In this document: positions 1 through 5,007 of the stretch, piece after piece
Numbering within the stretch: the first letter of the stretch is position 1
How the letters are laid out: the number at the start of each line of letters is the position of its first letter
From: Sulfurovum sp.
GTDB taxonomy: Bacteria > Campylobacterota > Campylobacteria > Campylobacterales > Sulfurovaceae
DNA: 5,007 nt
Assembly: GCA_015490315.1 (NCBI GenBank)
Contig: WFYB01000051.1
Span: 1 to 5,007 of the forward strand
Direction of reading: 5' to 3'
Made by a program: the position numbers and the translations under genes
The notes under the pieces: generated by a model
Told to the model about the DNA's origin: nothing
Databases searched by the model: none
What the model saw: only the letters and a program-made list of their open reading frames with translations

Positions 1-1384
1 CCTCAAAACGCTCAGGGAGGTTGAAGTCTACCTGGATCGTACCGCACTGCCATTTTCGTCCAATCGCATCAGTAATCTTGATATCAATCTTCGGACCATA
101 GAATGCACCGCCGCCCTCATCGATCGTATAGGGCAGGTTGTTGCCCTCAAGTGCATCTTTGAGCCCCTGTGTCGCCATCTCCCAGACAGCATCATCACCG
201 ATCGCTTTCTCCGGTTTGGTAGCGATCTCCATCCTATACTCAAAGCCAAAAAGCTTCATCACCGAATCGACGAACTCTACGACATCGAGCACCTCAGCAG
301 CGATCTGCTCAGGCTCACAGAAGATGTGCGCATCATCCTGAGTGAACTCTCTGACACGTAAAAGCCCATGCAGTACGCCTGACTTCTCATGTCTATGCAC
401 CACACCATACTCATAATAGCGCAGCGGCAGATCACGATAGCTCTTTTGTGTCTGCTTGAAGATCTGAATATGCCCGATACAGTTCATCGGCTTGATCCCG
501 TACTCCTGCCCGTCTATCTCTGTAAGATACATGTTTTCACCGTAACAGGCGTAGTGTCCGGAGGTGCGCCACATATCTGCCTTGAGAATCTCTGGCCCGC
601 GTACCGGCTCATAGCCGCGTCTGAGGTGTGCTTTGTGCAGGATCTGCTCCAGTTTGTAGCGGAGTTTCGCACCTTTTGGCATCCAGAACGGTAATCCGGC
701 ACCGGACTCTTCATTGAACATAAAGAGCTCCATCTCTGTACCGATCTTTCTGTGGTCGCGCTTTTTCGCCTCCTCCATCATCGTCATATAGGCTTTGAGG
801 GATTCTTTGTCCGCAAAGGCTACGCCGTAGATACGGGTCAGCATCTCGGCATTCTCATCTCCGCCAAGGTAGGCACCCGCTACACGTGTCAGCTTGAAGT
901 TGTTCAAGAAGCGCAATGCAGGCACATGAGGTCCGCGGCAGAGGTCTTCAAACTCACCCTGCTTATAGATAGAGACCGTCTCGTCAGGGATATTCTTGAG
1001 TACTGCCTGCTTGAGATCGTCATGAGCGAACTTCTCGACCGCTTCGTCTTTGGAGATCTCATACTTTTCGATCTTGTACTTCTTCTTGATGAGCTCTTTC
1101 ATCTTTTTTTCGATCTTTTTGAGATCCTCTTCGCCGATCTTCTCATCGACACGGAAGTCATAGTAGAAGCCTTCATCCACGACCGGCCCGACAAAAAACT
1201 GTGCATTCGGGTAGAGCTCAGTAATCGCCTGAGCCATCAGGTGTGCCGTAGAGTGACGGATGATCTCGAGTGCCTTTTCGCTGTTGTCATACTCGATCGG
1301 GGTAGCGGTACACCCCTCGGGTGCACTCTGTGTATCTATGATATTGCCCTGTTCATCCAAATAACCGATAATATTTTCGCTCAA
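1..1384 (-). CDS. thrS: Threonyl-tRNA synthetase, N-terminal 461 residues (3' end of gene outside window)
   Basis: Class II aminoacyl-tRNA synthetase that charges tRNA-Thr in the cytoplasm. Read from the minus strand, the frame stays open to the window edge. Editing-domain motifs are RHSTAH (residues 43-48; the HxxxH His pair 44/48) and DLCRGPH (147-153; Cys149, His153). The catalytic core follows with GAGLPFWMPKGA, KPMNC, RHEKSG and REFTQDDAH. Two Zn ligands are visible, Cys302 (in KPMNC) and His353 (in DDAH), 51 residues apart as in the E. coli enzyme. The third ligand and the anticodon-binding domain lie past the edge; roughly 140 residues are missing compared with a ~600-residue family member. 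Only about 30 residues precede the editing domain, so the N-terminal TGS domain of E. coli ThrRS is absent, as I recall for Helicobacter. The start is TTG: no in-frame ATG precedes Met50, the protein reads (M)SENIIGY, and AAAGGG lies 5 bases upstream. Confidence 0.97.
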   Translation of the reverse strand, partial: MSENIIGYLDEQGNIIDTQSAPEGCTATPIEYDNSEKALEIIRHSTAHLMAQAITELYPNAQFFVGPVVDEGFYYDFRVDEKIGEEDLKKIEKKMKELIKKKYKIEKYEISKDEAVEKFAHDDLKQAVLKNIPDETVSIYKQGEFEDLCRGPHVPALRFLNNFKLTRVAGAYLGGDENAEMLTRIYGVAFADKESLKAYMTMMEEAKKRDHRKIGTEMELFMFNEESGAGLPFWMPKGAKLRYKLEQILHKAHLRRGYEPVRGPEILKADMWRTSGHYACYGENMYLTEIDGQEYGIKPMNCIGHIQIFKQTQKSYRDLPLRYYEYGVVHRHEKSGVLHGLLRVREFTQDDAHIFCEPEQIAAEVLDVVEFVDSVMKLFGFEYRMEIATKPEKAIGDDAVWEMATQGLKDALEGNNLPYTIDEGGGAFYGPKIDIKITDAIGRKWQCGTIQVDFNLPERFE

Positions 1385-1385
1385 A

Positions 1386-1412
1386 TTAACCCTTTGTATC
1401 GTGTGTAGCCAT
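1386..1412 (-). other. Possible 8-codon leader ORF upstream of thrS (MATHDTKG)
   Basis: ATG at 1412-1410 opens an ORF reading Met-Ala-Thr-His-Asp-Thr-Lys-Gly, stopping at TAA 1388-1386, one base before the thrS TTG. Two of the eight codons are Thr (ACA), and the thrS Shine-Dalgarno lies within the ORF. It falls between the predicted promoter and thrS, so it would be transcribed. I see no strong Shine-Dalgarno for its own ATG. It may be a chance ORF; it is recorded because position and composition fit translational coupling or threonine-sensing. Confidence 0.22.
1390..1395 (-). promoter_or_regulatory. Ribosome binding site fixing the TTG start of thrS
   Basis: On the minus strand AAAGGG is followed by TTAAT and then TTG. 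The 5-base spacing and good anti-SD match support the TTG at 1384-1382 as the start. The site lies inside the last codons of the 8-codon ORF at 1412-1386, so a ribosome translating that ORF would cover it. Confidence 0.7.
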
Positions 1413-1436
1413 CGCTGCCACGCTGAAAATGCGGCT

Positions 1437-1442
1437 ATTATA
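1437..1442 (-). promoter_or_regulatory. thrS promoter (-10 box)
   Basis: A perfect TATAAT in the context TTTTAGC-TATAAT-AGCC on the minus strand, preceded by a strongly T/A-rich tract (1443-1477). There is no clear TTGACA box, which is usual for sigma-70 promoters of Campylobacterota, where T-rich periodicity replaces the -35. A transcription start near 1430 would give a leader of about 45 nt before the thrS TTG. The promoter separates thrS from the tRNA gene upstream. Confidence 0.65.
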
Positions 1443-1492
1443 GCTAAAATTAGGATAAAAAATAATTAAAAAAGAGGGGGATTGTGAAGGAA

Positions 1493-1568
1493 TGGTGGCC
1501 ACGATTGGACTTGAACCAACGACCACTACCATGTCAAGGTAGTGCTCTACCAACTGAGCTACGCGACC
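1493..1568 (-). tRNA. tRNA-Val (anticodon GAC)
   Basis: A complete 76-nt cloverleaf on the minus strand. The acceptor stem is GGTCGCG/CGTGGCC (7 bp with two G-U pairs), the D-stem GCTC/GAGC, the anticodon stem CTACC/GGTAG around loop TTGACAT, the variable loop TGGTC, and the T-stem GTTGG/CCAAT around TTCAAGT. Discriminator A and a genomically encoded CCA end the gene. The anticodon GAC is at 1535-1533 and reads valine codons GUC/GUU. It has its own promoter at 1597-1592 and is a single tRNA, not part of a visible cluster. Confidence 0.96.
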
Positions 1569-1591
1569 ATCTCTATCTTGGATAGGGCGGA

Positions 1592-1597
1592 ATTATA
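1592..1597 (-). promoter_or_regulatory. tRNA-Val promoter (-10 box)
   Basis: A perfect TATAAT in the context TTGGGC-TATAAT-TCC on the minus strand, 23 bases before the tRNA 5' end, with T-rich sequence upstream (1600-1620). Between box and tRNA there is a short inverted repeat, CTATC-CAA-GATAG (1585-1573), that would form a 5-bp hairpin in the leader removed from the precursor. Lying just after the Sel1-protein stop, it allows expression of the tRNA independent of the coaE operon. Confidence 0.65.
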
Positions 1598-1636
1598 GCC
1601 CAAGAAAACTTAAAGAAAGCTCAATAAAGTCTCAAA

Positions 1637-2275
1637 CTAATCTTCACAGACCCATTTGCTCTCTTGGCAGAGCTTGTCGAGATAGCCGCTTGCCTCGCTG
1701 CGCCCCTTTTTGAGTGCCGCTTTGAGATTCTCATAGGCTTTCATCTTGTCATTAGTGATCTCGGGATCCCAGGCATACATCAGTGCGACATTGACCTGTG
1801 CGGCACTGTCACCCGTTTGGGCACCCTGACGGAAAAGTGCAAAGGCTTTTTGCTTGTCTACCTTGACCCCCTTGCCCTCCATATACAAAGATGCCAGATT
1901 GTTGTATGCCTCTTTGAGATGATTCTCTACCGCCTTTTCATACCAATATTTGGCTTTTTCATAAGCGTGCGGCTCACCCTTGTCCCCTTTGCGGTGGTAG
2001 ATACGTGCGAGGTTGTACTGCGCTTTGGCATTACCCTGCTTGGCCGCCTTTTCGTACCAGCGCATCGCTTCGGCGATATCGGGTTTGACCCCTTTACCCT
2101 GTTCGTAGATCAAGGCGACGTTATACTGCGCTTTGGGGTCTCCCTTTTTTGCCAGGAGATAAAAGGTATTGAGCGCCGAGATATATCCGCCCTTCTCATA
2201 GGATGCTACCGCATCGTCAAACTCGGAAGCCTGCAGCCCCCACACCAAAAAGATCATCACTGCAACAATTCTCAT
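1637..2275 (-). CDS. Exported Sel1-like repeat (TPR-type) protein, function unknown
   Basis: A 212-residue protein. Residues 1-16 form a short signal peptide (MRIV then a hydrophobic run ending LQA), so it is probably periplasmic. The rest is about four Sel1-like alpha-alpha repeats, near residues 48-83, 84-121, 122-157 and 158-194. They show the family pattern A-x-Y-N-x-A-x-x-Y-x-x-G-K-G-V-x-x-D-x-x-x-A, W-Y-E-K-A and a G-D/N linker. Such repeats bind proteins; no enzyme motif is seen. Only two cysteines occur, Cys203 and Cys210 at the C-terminal end, which could form one disulfide. Helicobacter Hcp proteins share the fold but have a Cys pair per repeat, so this is a relative, not an Hcp proper. 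Its ATG overlaps the dapF stop (ATGA) and GAGG lies 7 bases upstream, so it is translationally coupled as the last gene of the coaE-dapF operon. Its partner is unknown. Confidence 0.88.
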   Translation of the reverse strand: MRIVAVMIFLVWGLQASEFDDAVASYEKGGYISALNTFYLLAKKGDPKAQYNVALIYEQGKGVKPDIAEAMRWYEKAAKQGNAKAQYNLARIYHRKGDKGEPHAYEKAKYWYEKAVENHLKEAYNNLASLYMEGKGVKVDKQKAFALFRQGAQTGDSAAQVNVALMYAWDPEITNDKMKAYENLKAALKKGRSEASGYLDKLCQESKWVCED

Positions 2276-3030
2276 ACACCATCCTCAATAAACGTTTCTG
2301 CCACAAAGGTTTTGGTCACTTTGCCGCCAAAGCGGTAAACACCGTCCTCGTAGCTGACATAGAGTTCATCGCCGCTGACAGGATAGACCCTCACCTCATC
2401 GGGGACACTGCCCTCCTGATGGTTACGGATAAAACAGGCGACCATCCCGGTACCGCAGGCAAGTGTCTCATCCTCTACGCCCCGCTCATAAGTGCGTACA
2501 TACATACGGTCTCCCTCTACCTTGCAGATGTTGACATTGGCATTGTATTTTTCTCTCAGTCGGCGTGCCTGTGCAAGATCAAAATCCTCAATATCTTCCC
2601 TGATAGCCACAAGATGCGGCACCCCCGAGTCGATCAGCCACCACTCTTCACCATCCTCTTGGATATCCTTGCGCAAAATCTTAGGTGTGACCATATCGGA
2701 GACGACATAGAGCCCGTTGATCGTAGCATGTATCACTCCCGCTCCGGTGAGAAACTCCGCCTTGCCATCCTTGGAGATACCCTTTTCATGGGCAAAGTGT
2801 GCCACACAGCGTGATGCGTTGCCGCACATCGCCGCATCGCTGCCGTCAGCATTGTAAAACTCCCACTCGAAATCATAGTCAGGATGGGGGAGCACCACCA
2901 CCATGCCATCCGCACCAACACCGTTCTGTCTGTGACAGAGCAGGCGTGCCAGCTCCGATCTGTCTGCATGCTCCTGTGCTACAAAAATGATAAAGTCATT
3001 GCCGTTACCCGAATATTTTGTGACTGTCAC
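2272..3030 (-). CDS. dapF: Diaminopimelate epimerase
   Basis: Converts LL-diaminopimelate to meso-diaminopimelate in the cytoplasm, supplying the lysine pathway and the peptidoglycan stem peptide. It is a PLP-independent two-cysteine racemase. Both catalytic motifs are intact: NADGSDAAMCGNASR (Cys69) and ERGVEDETLACGTG (Cys192). Also conserved are the N-terminal KYSGNGNDF (residues 5-13), NGVGADG (36-42) and NVN (165-167). At 252 residues it is slightly shorter than the ~275-residue E. coli enzyme, with no missing core motif. The start is GTG at 3030-3028, overlapping the coaE TGA stop as GTGA, with AAAGGAA about 5 bases upstream; the stop overlaps the next gene as ATGA. It is therefore the middle gene of a coupled three-gene operon. 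Confidence 0.97.
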   Translation of the reverse strand: MTVTKYSGNGNDFIIFVAQEHADRSELARLLCHRQNGVGADGMVVVLPHPDYDFEWEFYNADGSDAAMCGNASRCVAHFAHEKGISKDGKAEFLTGAGVIHATINGLYVVSDMVTPKILRKDIQEDGEEWWLIDSGVPHLVAIREDIEDFDLAQARRLREKYNANVNICKVEGDRMYVRTYERGVEDETLACGTGMVACFIRNHQEGSVPDEVRVYPVSGDELYVSYEDGVYRFGGKVTKTFVAETFIEDGV

Positions 3031-3638
3031 GCGCTTCCTTTCAATATCTGTTCTTTGGTCTTTGCGTATGCCCTGGAGAGTGCCTCCATCGTCGCAGAGT
3101 TGTCGATCACATAGGTCGCTTTTGCCCTCTTCTCGTCGATCGGCATCTGTGCTTCGATACGTGTCAAAGCTTCTTGCATATTATACCCATCTCTTTGCAT
3201 CAAACGTTTTAACTGTATCTCTCTGGGGGCATAGACCACAATGACCTTGTCGATCGGGTACCCCTGTGTCTCAAAGAAGAGAGGGATATCGACGATATAG
3301 GGCTCTCCTTTGCGCTCGAGCTTTTGAGCCTGCGTGTAGATCTCTTCACGTATCAACGGATGCAGAATCGCTTCAAGTTCTCGGCGTTTTTGACGATCGG
3401 CAAAGATCAGCGCTCCCAATGCCTTGCGATCGACACGCCCCTCTTGGATCAACTCCCTGCCAAATGCTTGGGCGATGGCTTCTTTCTGGCTCTCGAGTAC
3501 CTCATGCGCCACCCTGTCTGCATCGATGATCTCAAATCCGTCATCGGCAAACATCTGCGCTACGGTACTTTTGCCCGTAGCAATCCCTCCGGTCAAAACG
3601 ATCGCATGTGGGAAAGAGCTGTTTTGGGTTTGGTTCAC
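3027..3638 (-). CDS. coaE: Dephospho-CoA kinase
   Basis: Last step of coenzyme A synthesis: ATP-dependent phosphorylation of the ribose 3'-OH of dephospho-CoA, in the cytoplasm. Seen with the chosen start: Walker A GGIATGKST (residues 17-25), DADRVAHEV (39-47), HPLIREE (93-99), VDIPLFFE (116-123) and VVYAPREIQLKRL in the C-terminal half. The length is 203 residues, normal for CoaE. The start chosen is GTG at 3638-3636, with CAAGG 7 bases upstream. The frame is open further to an ATG at 3785, but that extension would run through the coaE promoter and into the intergenic repeats and would add 49 atypical residues (GEPK-rich), so I reject it. It is the first gene of the coaE-dapF-Sel1 operon and overlaps dapF by 4 bases (GTGA). 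Confidence 0.96.
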   Translation of the reverse strand: MNQTQNSSFPHAIVLTGGIATGKSTVAQMFADDGFEIIDADRVAHEVLESQKEAIAQAFGRELIQEGRVDRKALGALIFADRQKRRELEAILHPLIREEIYTQAQKLERKGEPYIVDIPLFFETQGYPIDKVIVVYAPREIQLKRLMQRDGYNMQEALTRIEAQMPIDEKRAKATYVIDNSATMEALSRAYAKTKEQILKGSA

Positions 3639-3645
3639 GAAGGTG

Positions 3646-3650
3646 CCTTG
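3646..3650 (-). promoter_or_regulatory. Ribosome binding site fixing the GTG start of coaE
   Basis: CAAGG on the minus strand, 7 bases before the GTG at 3638. It lies downstream of the predicted transcription start and upstream of the first conserved residues, which makes the GTG the best-supported start. Confidence 0.6.
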
Positions 3651-3662
3651 TTTTTGGGGGTT

Positions 3663-3692
3663 ATTATACTCTATTTTATTATTTGGTTGCAA
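3663..3692 (-). promoter_or_regulatory. Promoter of the coaE-dapF-Sel1 operon
   Basis: On the minus strand TTGCAA (3692-3687, 4 of 6 matches to the sigma-70 -35 box) is followed by an 18-base A/T-rich spacer and a perfect TATAAT (3668-3663). Transcription would start near 3656, leaving a short leader of about 18 nt before the GTG of coaE. The -35 box sits inside the 10-base palindrome GGTTGCAACC (3685-3694) at the edge of the repeat cluster, so the repeats may have contributed part of this promoter or an operator-like site. Confidence 0.65.
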
Positions 3693-3696
3693 CCGG

Positions 3697-3913
3697 TACT
3701 TCGGTTCCCCAGCCTTCGCTGGTGCTGGTTCCTCGCACAACGCCTTCGGTTCCCCAGCCTGCGGCGGTTCGCAACTTCGTTGCAAACATCGCCTTCGGTT
3801 CCGTGTCGAGAAAAGGTGAAGCAGTTCACACCAAGGTTTCCCCAGCCTTCGCTGGTGCTCGTTCCTCGCACATCAGCTCCGGTTCCGTGTCGAGAAAAGG
3901 TGAAGCAGTTCAC
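3697..3913. repeat. GC-rich intergenic repeat cluster: two copies of a composite hairpin element
   Basis: The region is built from modules that recur. A module CCCCAGCCTTCGCTGGTGCT followed by sGTTCCTCGCACA occurs at 3707-3739 and again at 3840-3872 (133 bases apart). A 34-base module starting CGGTTCCGTGTCGAG and ending GCAGTTCAC occurs at 3796-3829 and 3880-3913 (84 bases apart, identical). The 49-base difference is an extra segment in the first copy, bounded by two copies of CGCCTTCGGTTCC (3741-3753, 3790-3802). GGTTCC-like boxes begin at 3703, 3727, 3748, 3766, 3797, 3835, 3860 and 3881. Short hairpins sit inside: CCAGC-CTTC-GCTGG (3709-3722 and its second copy) and GCAAC-TTC-GTTGC (3771-3783). 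The composition is much more GC-rich than the AT-rich promoter beside it. No transposase or coding signal is present; it looks like a non-autonomous intergenic repeat family. Confidence 0.85.
3808..3829 (-). terminator. Second, weaker copy of the hairpin/T-run inside the repeat
   Basis: The identical 34-base module carries GTGAA-CTGC-TTCAC followed by CTTTTCTC on the minus strand. Here the stem is only 5 bp because the upstream flank differs from the copy at 3892-3921. It might act as a weak terminator back-up for readthrough from the L,D-transpeptidase gene. Confidence 0.35.
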
Positions 3914-3927
3914 CTTTTCTCAGACAC
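3887..3927. terminator. Bidirectional hairpin terminator after the L,D-transpeptidase gene
   Basis: A perfect 13-bp inverted repeat, GAGAAAAGGTGAA (3892-3904) and TTCACCTTTTCTC (3909-3921), encloses a GCAG loop. It is extended by an outer 5-bp stem GTGTC/GACAC (3887-3891 and 3923-3927) across one bulged A at 3922. Read either way it gives an A-rich arm, a GGTGAA/TTCACC core stem, then TTTTCTC, the form of a rho-independent terminator usable from both strands. It begins directly after the stop codon (3928-3930). Its left arm is part of the repeated module, so terminator and repeat are one unit. Confidence 0.65.
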
Positions 3928-5007
3928 TCACCATTTCCTATACGCCTGCAGTTGCATTTTGTCGTAGTGGTAGATGTCGTTTCTAAATTGGAGTTTGCCG
4001 TTGTGGTCTATCCATGCTGTCAGATAGGTGATATCCACCGGGATCTTTTGGGGCAGATGAATATAAGTTTTCTTTTTATTTTGGAGTATCTTCTGGGATT
4101 TTTCGAAATCGACATTGGGCTCGAAAGTTGAGAAAGTCTTGAGCAGCTCTCTTGGCTGAGAGAGTCTTACGCATCCGTGACTAAATGCCCGCACATTTCT
4201 TTTGAAGAGTTTTTTATTTGGCGTGTCGTGCATATAGACTGAAAACTGATTGGGGAAGAGGAATTTGATCTTACCCAGTGCATTGCGTCTGCCCGGCAGT
4301 TGGGCAAATCTAAACGGTACACTGTTGCTGTAACGGTACTGTGCCCAGTTGACACTTGCCGGATCTATCGGTGTGGCATCGGCACCCCATCCGGTAAATA
4401 TCTCGATCCCTTTTCGTTTCAGGGCATAAGGATTACGCAGGAGTTTGGGGATCATCTCTTTTTGGATAATACTTTTGGGGATATTCCAGTAGGGGTTGAG
4501 TACGATCGCCTCTACTGTATCGCTAAATATCGGCGTAGGATGATCAGGTTTGCCCACGATGACTTTGATCTGCTGCAGGAGCTTGCCATCCTCCTCAAAA
4601 TAGAGCATAAATGCCGGGATATTGATCCATACATGCTTGCCCGGAGGCGGGTCTCGAAGCCATTTAATGCGGTCGAGATTGAGCCGCAGTGTCAGAATGC
4701 GGTCAGCCACGCTGATATTCATCACACGTTTTGTTTCCTTGCCGATCACTCCTGATGCACTAAGACCGTTACGCGCCTGAAAACGGATAACCGCTTCTTT
4801 GAGACACTCATCATAAAGTGTACTGCTGCTGTTGTTCTCCTCACTGCAGGGACGGTAGTCATCCGTGATACGAAGCCGCTCACGGATAGCGGGGATCACG
4901 GCATAGTGTTTGCCGGGCTTGAGCATCCCTTTGAAGTGTACACTTTGCCATCCGCCCTGCTCCTGCAGCTGTATATAGTGTGCCAGCGCCTGCTGCAGTT
5001 CACGGTA
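3928..5007 (-). CDS. L,D-transpeptidase, YcbB/LdtD type, C-terminal 359 residues (5' end of gene outside window)
   Basis: Periplasmic enzyme that makes 3-3 (DAP-DAP) cross-links in peptidoglycan through a catalytic cysteine. Numbering from the window edge: residues 1-27 (YRELQQALAHYIQL... GGW) are the end of the scaffold domain typical of YcbB. LKPGKHY through IGKETKRVMN (about 29-97) is a peptidoglycan-binding repeat domain with AVIRFQARNGL. The YkuD catalytic domain follows, with NIPAFMLYF, VGKPDHPTP, LNPYWNIPKSI, PGRRNALGKIKFLFPN, YMHDTP and the active-site SHGCVRL (catalytic Cys279, codon 4173-4171). The YcbB-specific C-terminal part (VDITYLTAW, then DIYHYD) ends the protein. The ATG at 4926 is in-frame but internal: the frame is open to the edge and the residues before it fit the family. 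E. coli YcbB has about 615 residues, so some 200 or more may be missing, including any signal or anchor. The hairpin terminator directly follows the stop. Confidence 0.93.
   Translation of the reverse strand, partial: YRELQQALAHYIQLQEQGGWQSVHFKGMLKPGKHYAVIPAIRERLRITDDYRPCSEENNSSSTLYDECLKEAVIRFQARNGLSASGVIGKETKRVMNISVADRILTLRLNLDRIKWLRDPPPGKHVWINIPAFMLYFEEDGKLLQQIKVIVGKPDHPTPIFSDTVEAIVLNPYWNIPKSIIQKEMIPKLLRNPYALKRKGIEIFTGWGADATPIDPASVNWAQYRYSNSVPFRFAQLPGRRNALGKIKFLFPNQFSVYMHDTPNKKLFKRNVRAFSHGCVRLSQPRELLKTFSTFEPNVDFEKSQKILQNKKKTYIHLPQKIPVDITYLTAWIDHNGKLQFRNDIYHYDKMQLQAYRKW

Noticed and set aside
752..1408. Long plus-strand open frame (218 codons) opposite thrS
   Set aside because: It is the antisense shadow of thrS, whose minus-strand frame carries all ThrRS motifs. 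The plus-strand product is Leu/Phe/Asp-rich with no recognisable domain.
1385..1442. T-box riboswitch in the thrS leader
   Set aside because: The leader is only about 45 nt, far too short for a T-box, and no TGGNACC-like antiterminator bulge is present.
1443..1492. Rho-independent terminator after tRNA-Val
   Set aside because: There are T-runs (1457-1477), but no convincing GC-rich stem directly before them. The tract is better explained as the AT-rich upstream part of the thrS promoter.
1493..1568. tRNA-Val as an integration (att) site of a mobile element
   Set aside because: No second copy of the tRNA 3' end, no integrase and only housekeeping genes on both sides within the window.
1664..2814. 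Overlapping plus-strand open frames (224 and 203 codons) opposite the Sel1 gene and dapF
   Set aside because: Both lie antisense to well-supported genes, overlap each other in different frames, and show no domain or credible start context.
3697..3913. CRISPR array
   Set aside because: Spacing between GGTTCC-like boxes is irregular (18-38 bases), there is no constant-length spacer between identical repeats, and no cas gene is visible.
3324..3986. Plus-strand open frame spanning coaE, the repeats and the end of the L,D-transpeptidase gene
   Set aside because: It crosses a promoter, repeats and a terminator. Its product contains the repeat modules translated twice, which is typical of spurious frames through intergenic repeats.
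4924..4926. ATG as the true start of the L,D-transpeptidase
   Set aside because: The frame is open upstream to the window edge. Those 27 codons encode sequence (ending GGWQSVHFKG) that fits the YcbB scaffold domain, so the ATG is internal.

Overview
The window looks like a stretch of chromosome from a Campylobacterota (epsilonproteobacterial) organism, most likely a Sulfurovum/Sulfurimonas-type sulfur oxidiser. I infer this from three things: the ThrRS lacks a TGS domain and resembles what I remember of the Helicobacter enzyme; the promoters have strong TATAAT boxes with poor or absent -35 boxes; and the genes are tightly overlapped. The taxon is from memory of these families, not from a search. 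All recognised genes are on the minus strand, so the biological order is from high to low coordinates.

Layout in the direction of transcription. (1) 5007-3928: the C-terminal 359 residues of a YcbB/LdtD-type L,D-transpeptidase (peptidoglycan cross-linking), with its N-terminus outside the window. (2) 3927-3639: a 289-bp intergenic region that starts with a perfect 13-bp inverted repeat acting as a likely bidirectional terminator. It continues as a GC-rich, hairpin-rich repeat cluster containing two copies of a composite element, and ends in the coaE promoter. (3) 3638-1637: a three-gene operon, coaE (dephospho-CoA kinase), dapF (diaminopimelate epimerase) and a small exported Sel1-repeat protein. 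Its two junctions are 4-base stop/start overlaps (GTGA, ATGA). (4) 1568-1493: tRNA-Val(GAC) with encoded CCA and its own promoter. (5) 1384 to below 1: thrS (threonyl-tRNA synthetase), first 461 codons, with its own promoter, a TTG start and a possible 8-codon leader ORF directly upstream.

Functionally this is mostly housekeeping. DapF makes meso-diaminopimelate for lysine and for the peptidoglycan peptide stem. The L,D-transpeptidase upstream cross-links those DAP residues, although the terminator and repeats separate it from the dapF operon. CoaE performs the last step of coenzyme A synthesis. tRNA-Val and ThrRS serve translation. I see no defence system, CRISPR array, insertion sequence or obviously novel multi-gene system. 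The least ordinary parts are the repeat cluster at about 3691-3927 and the thrS leader.
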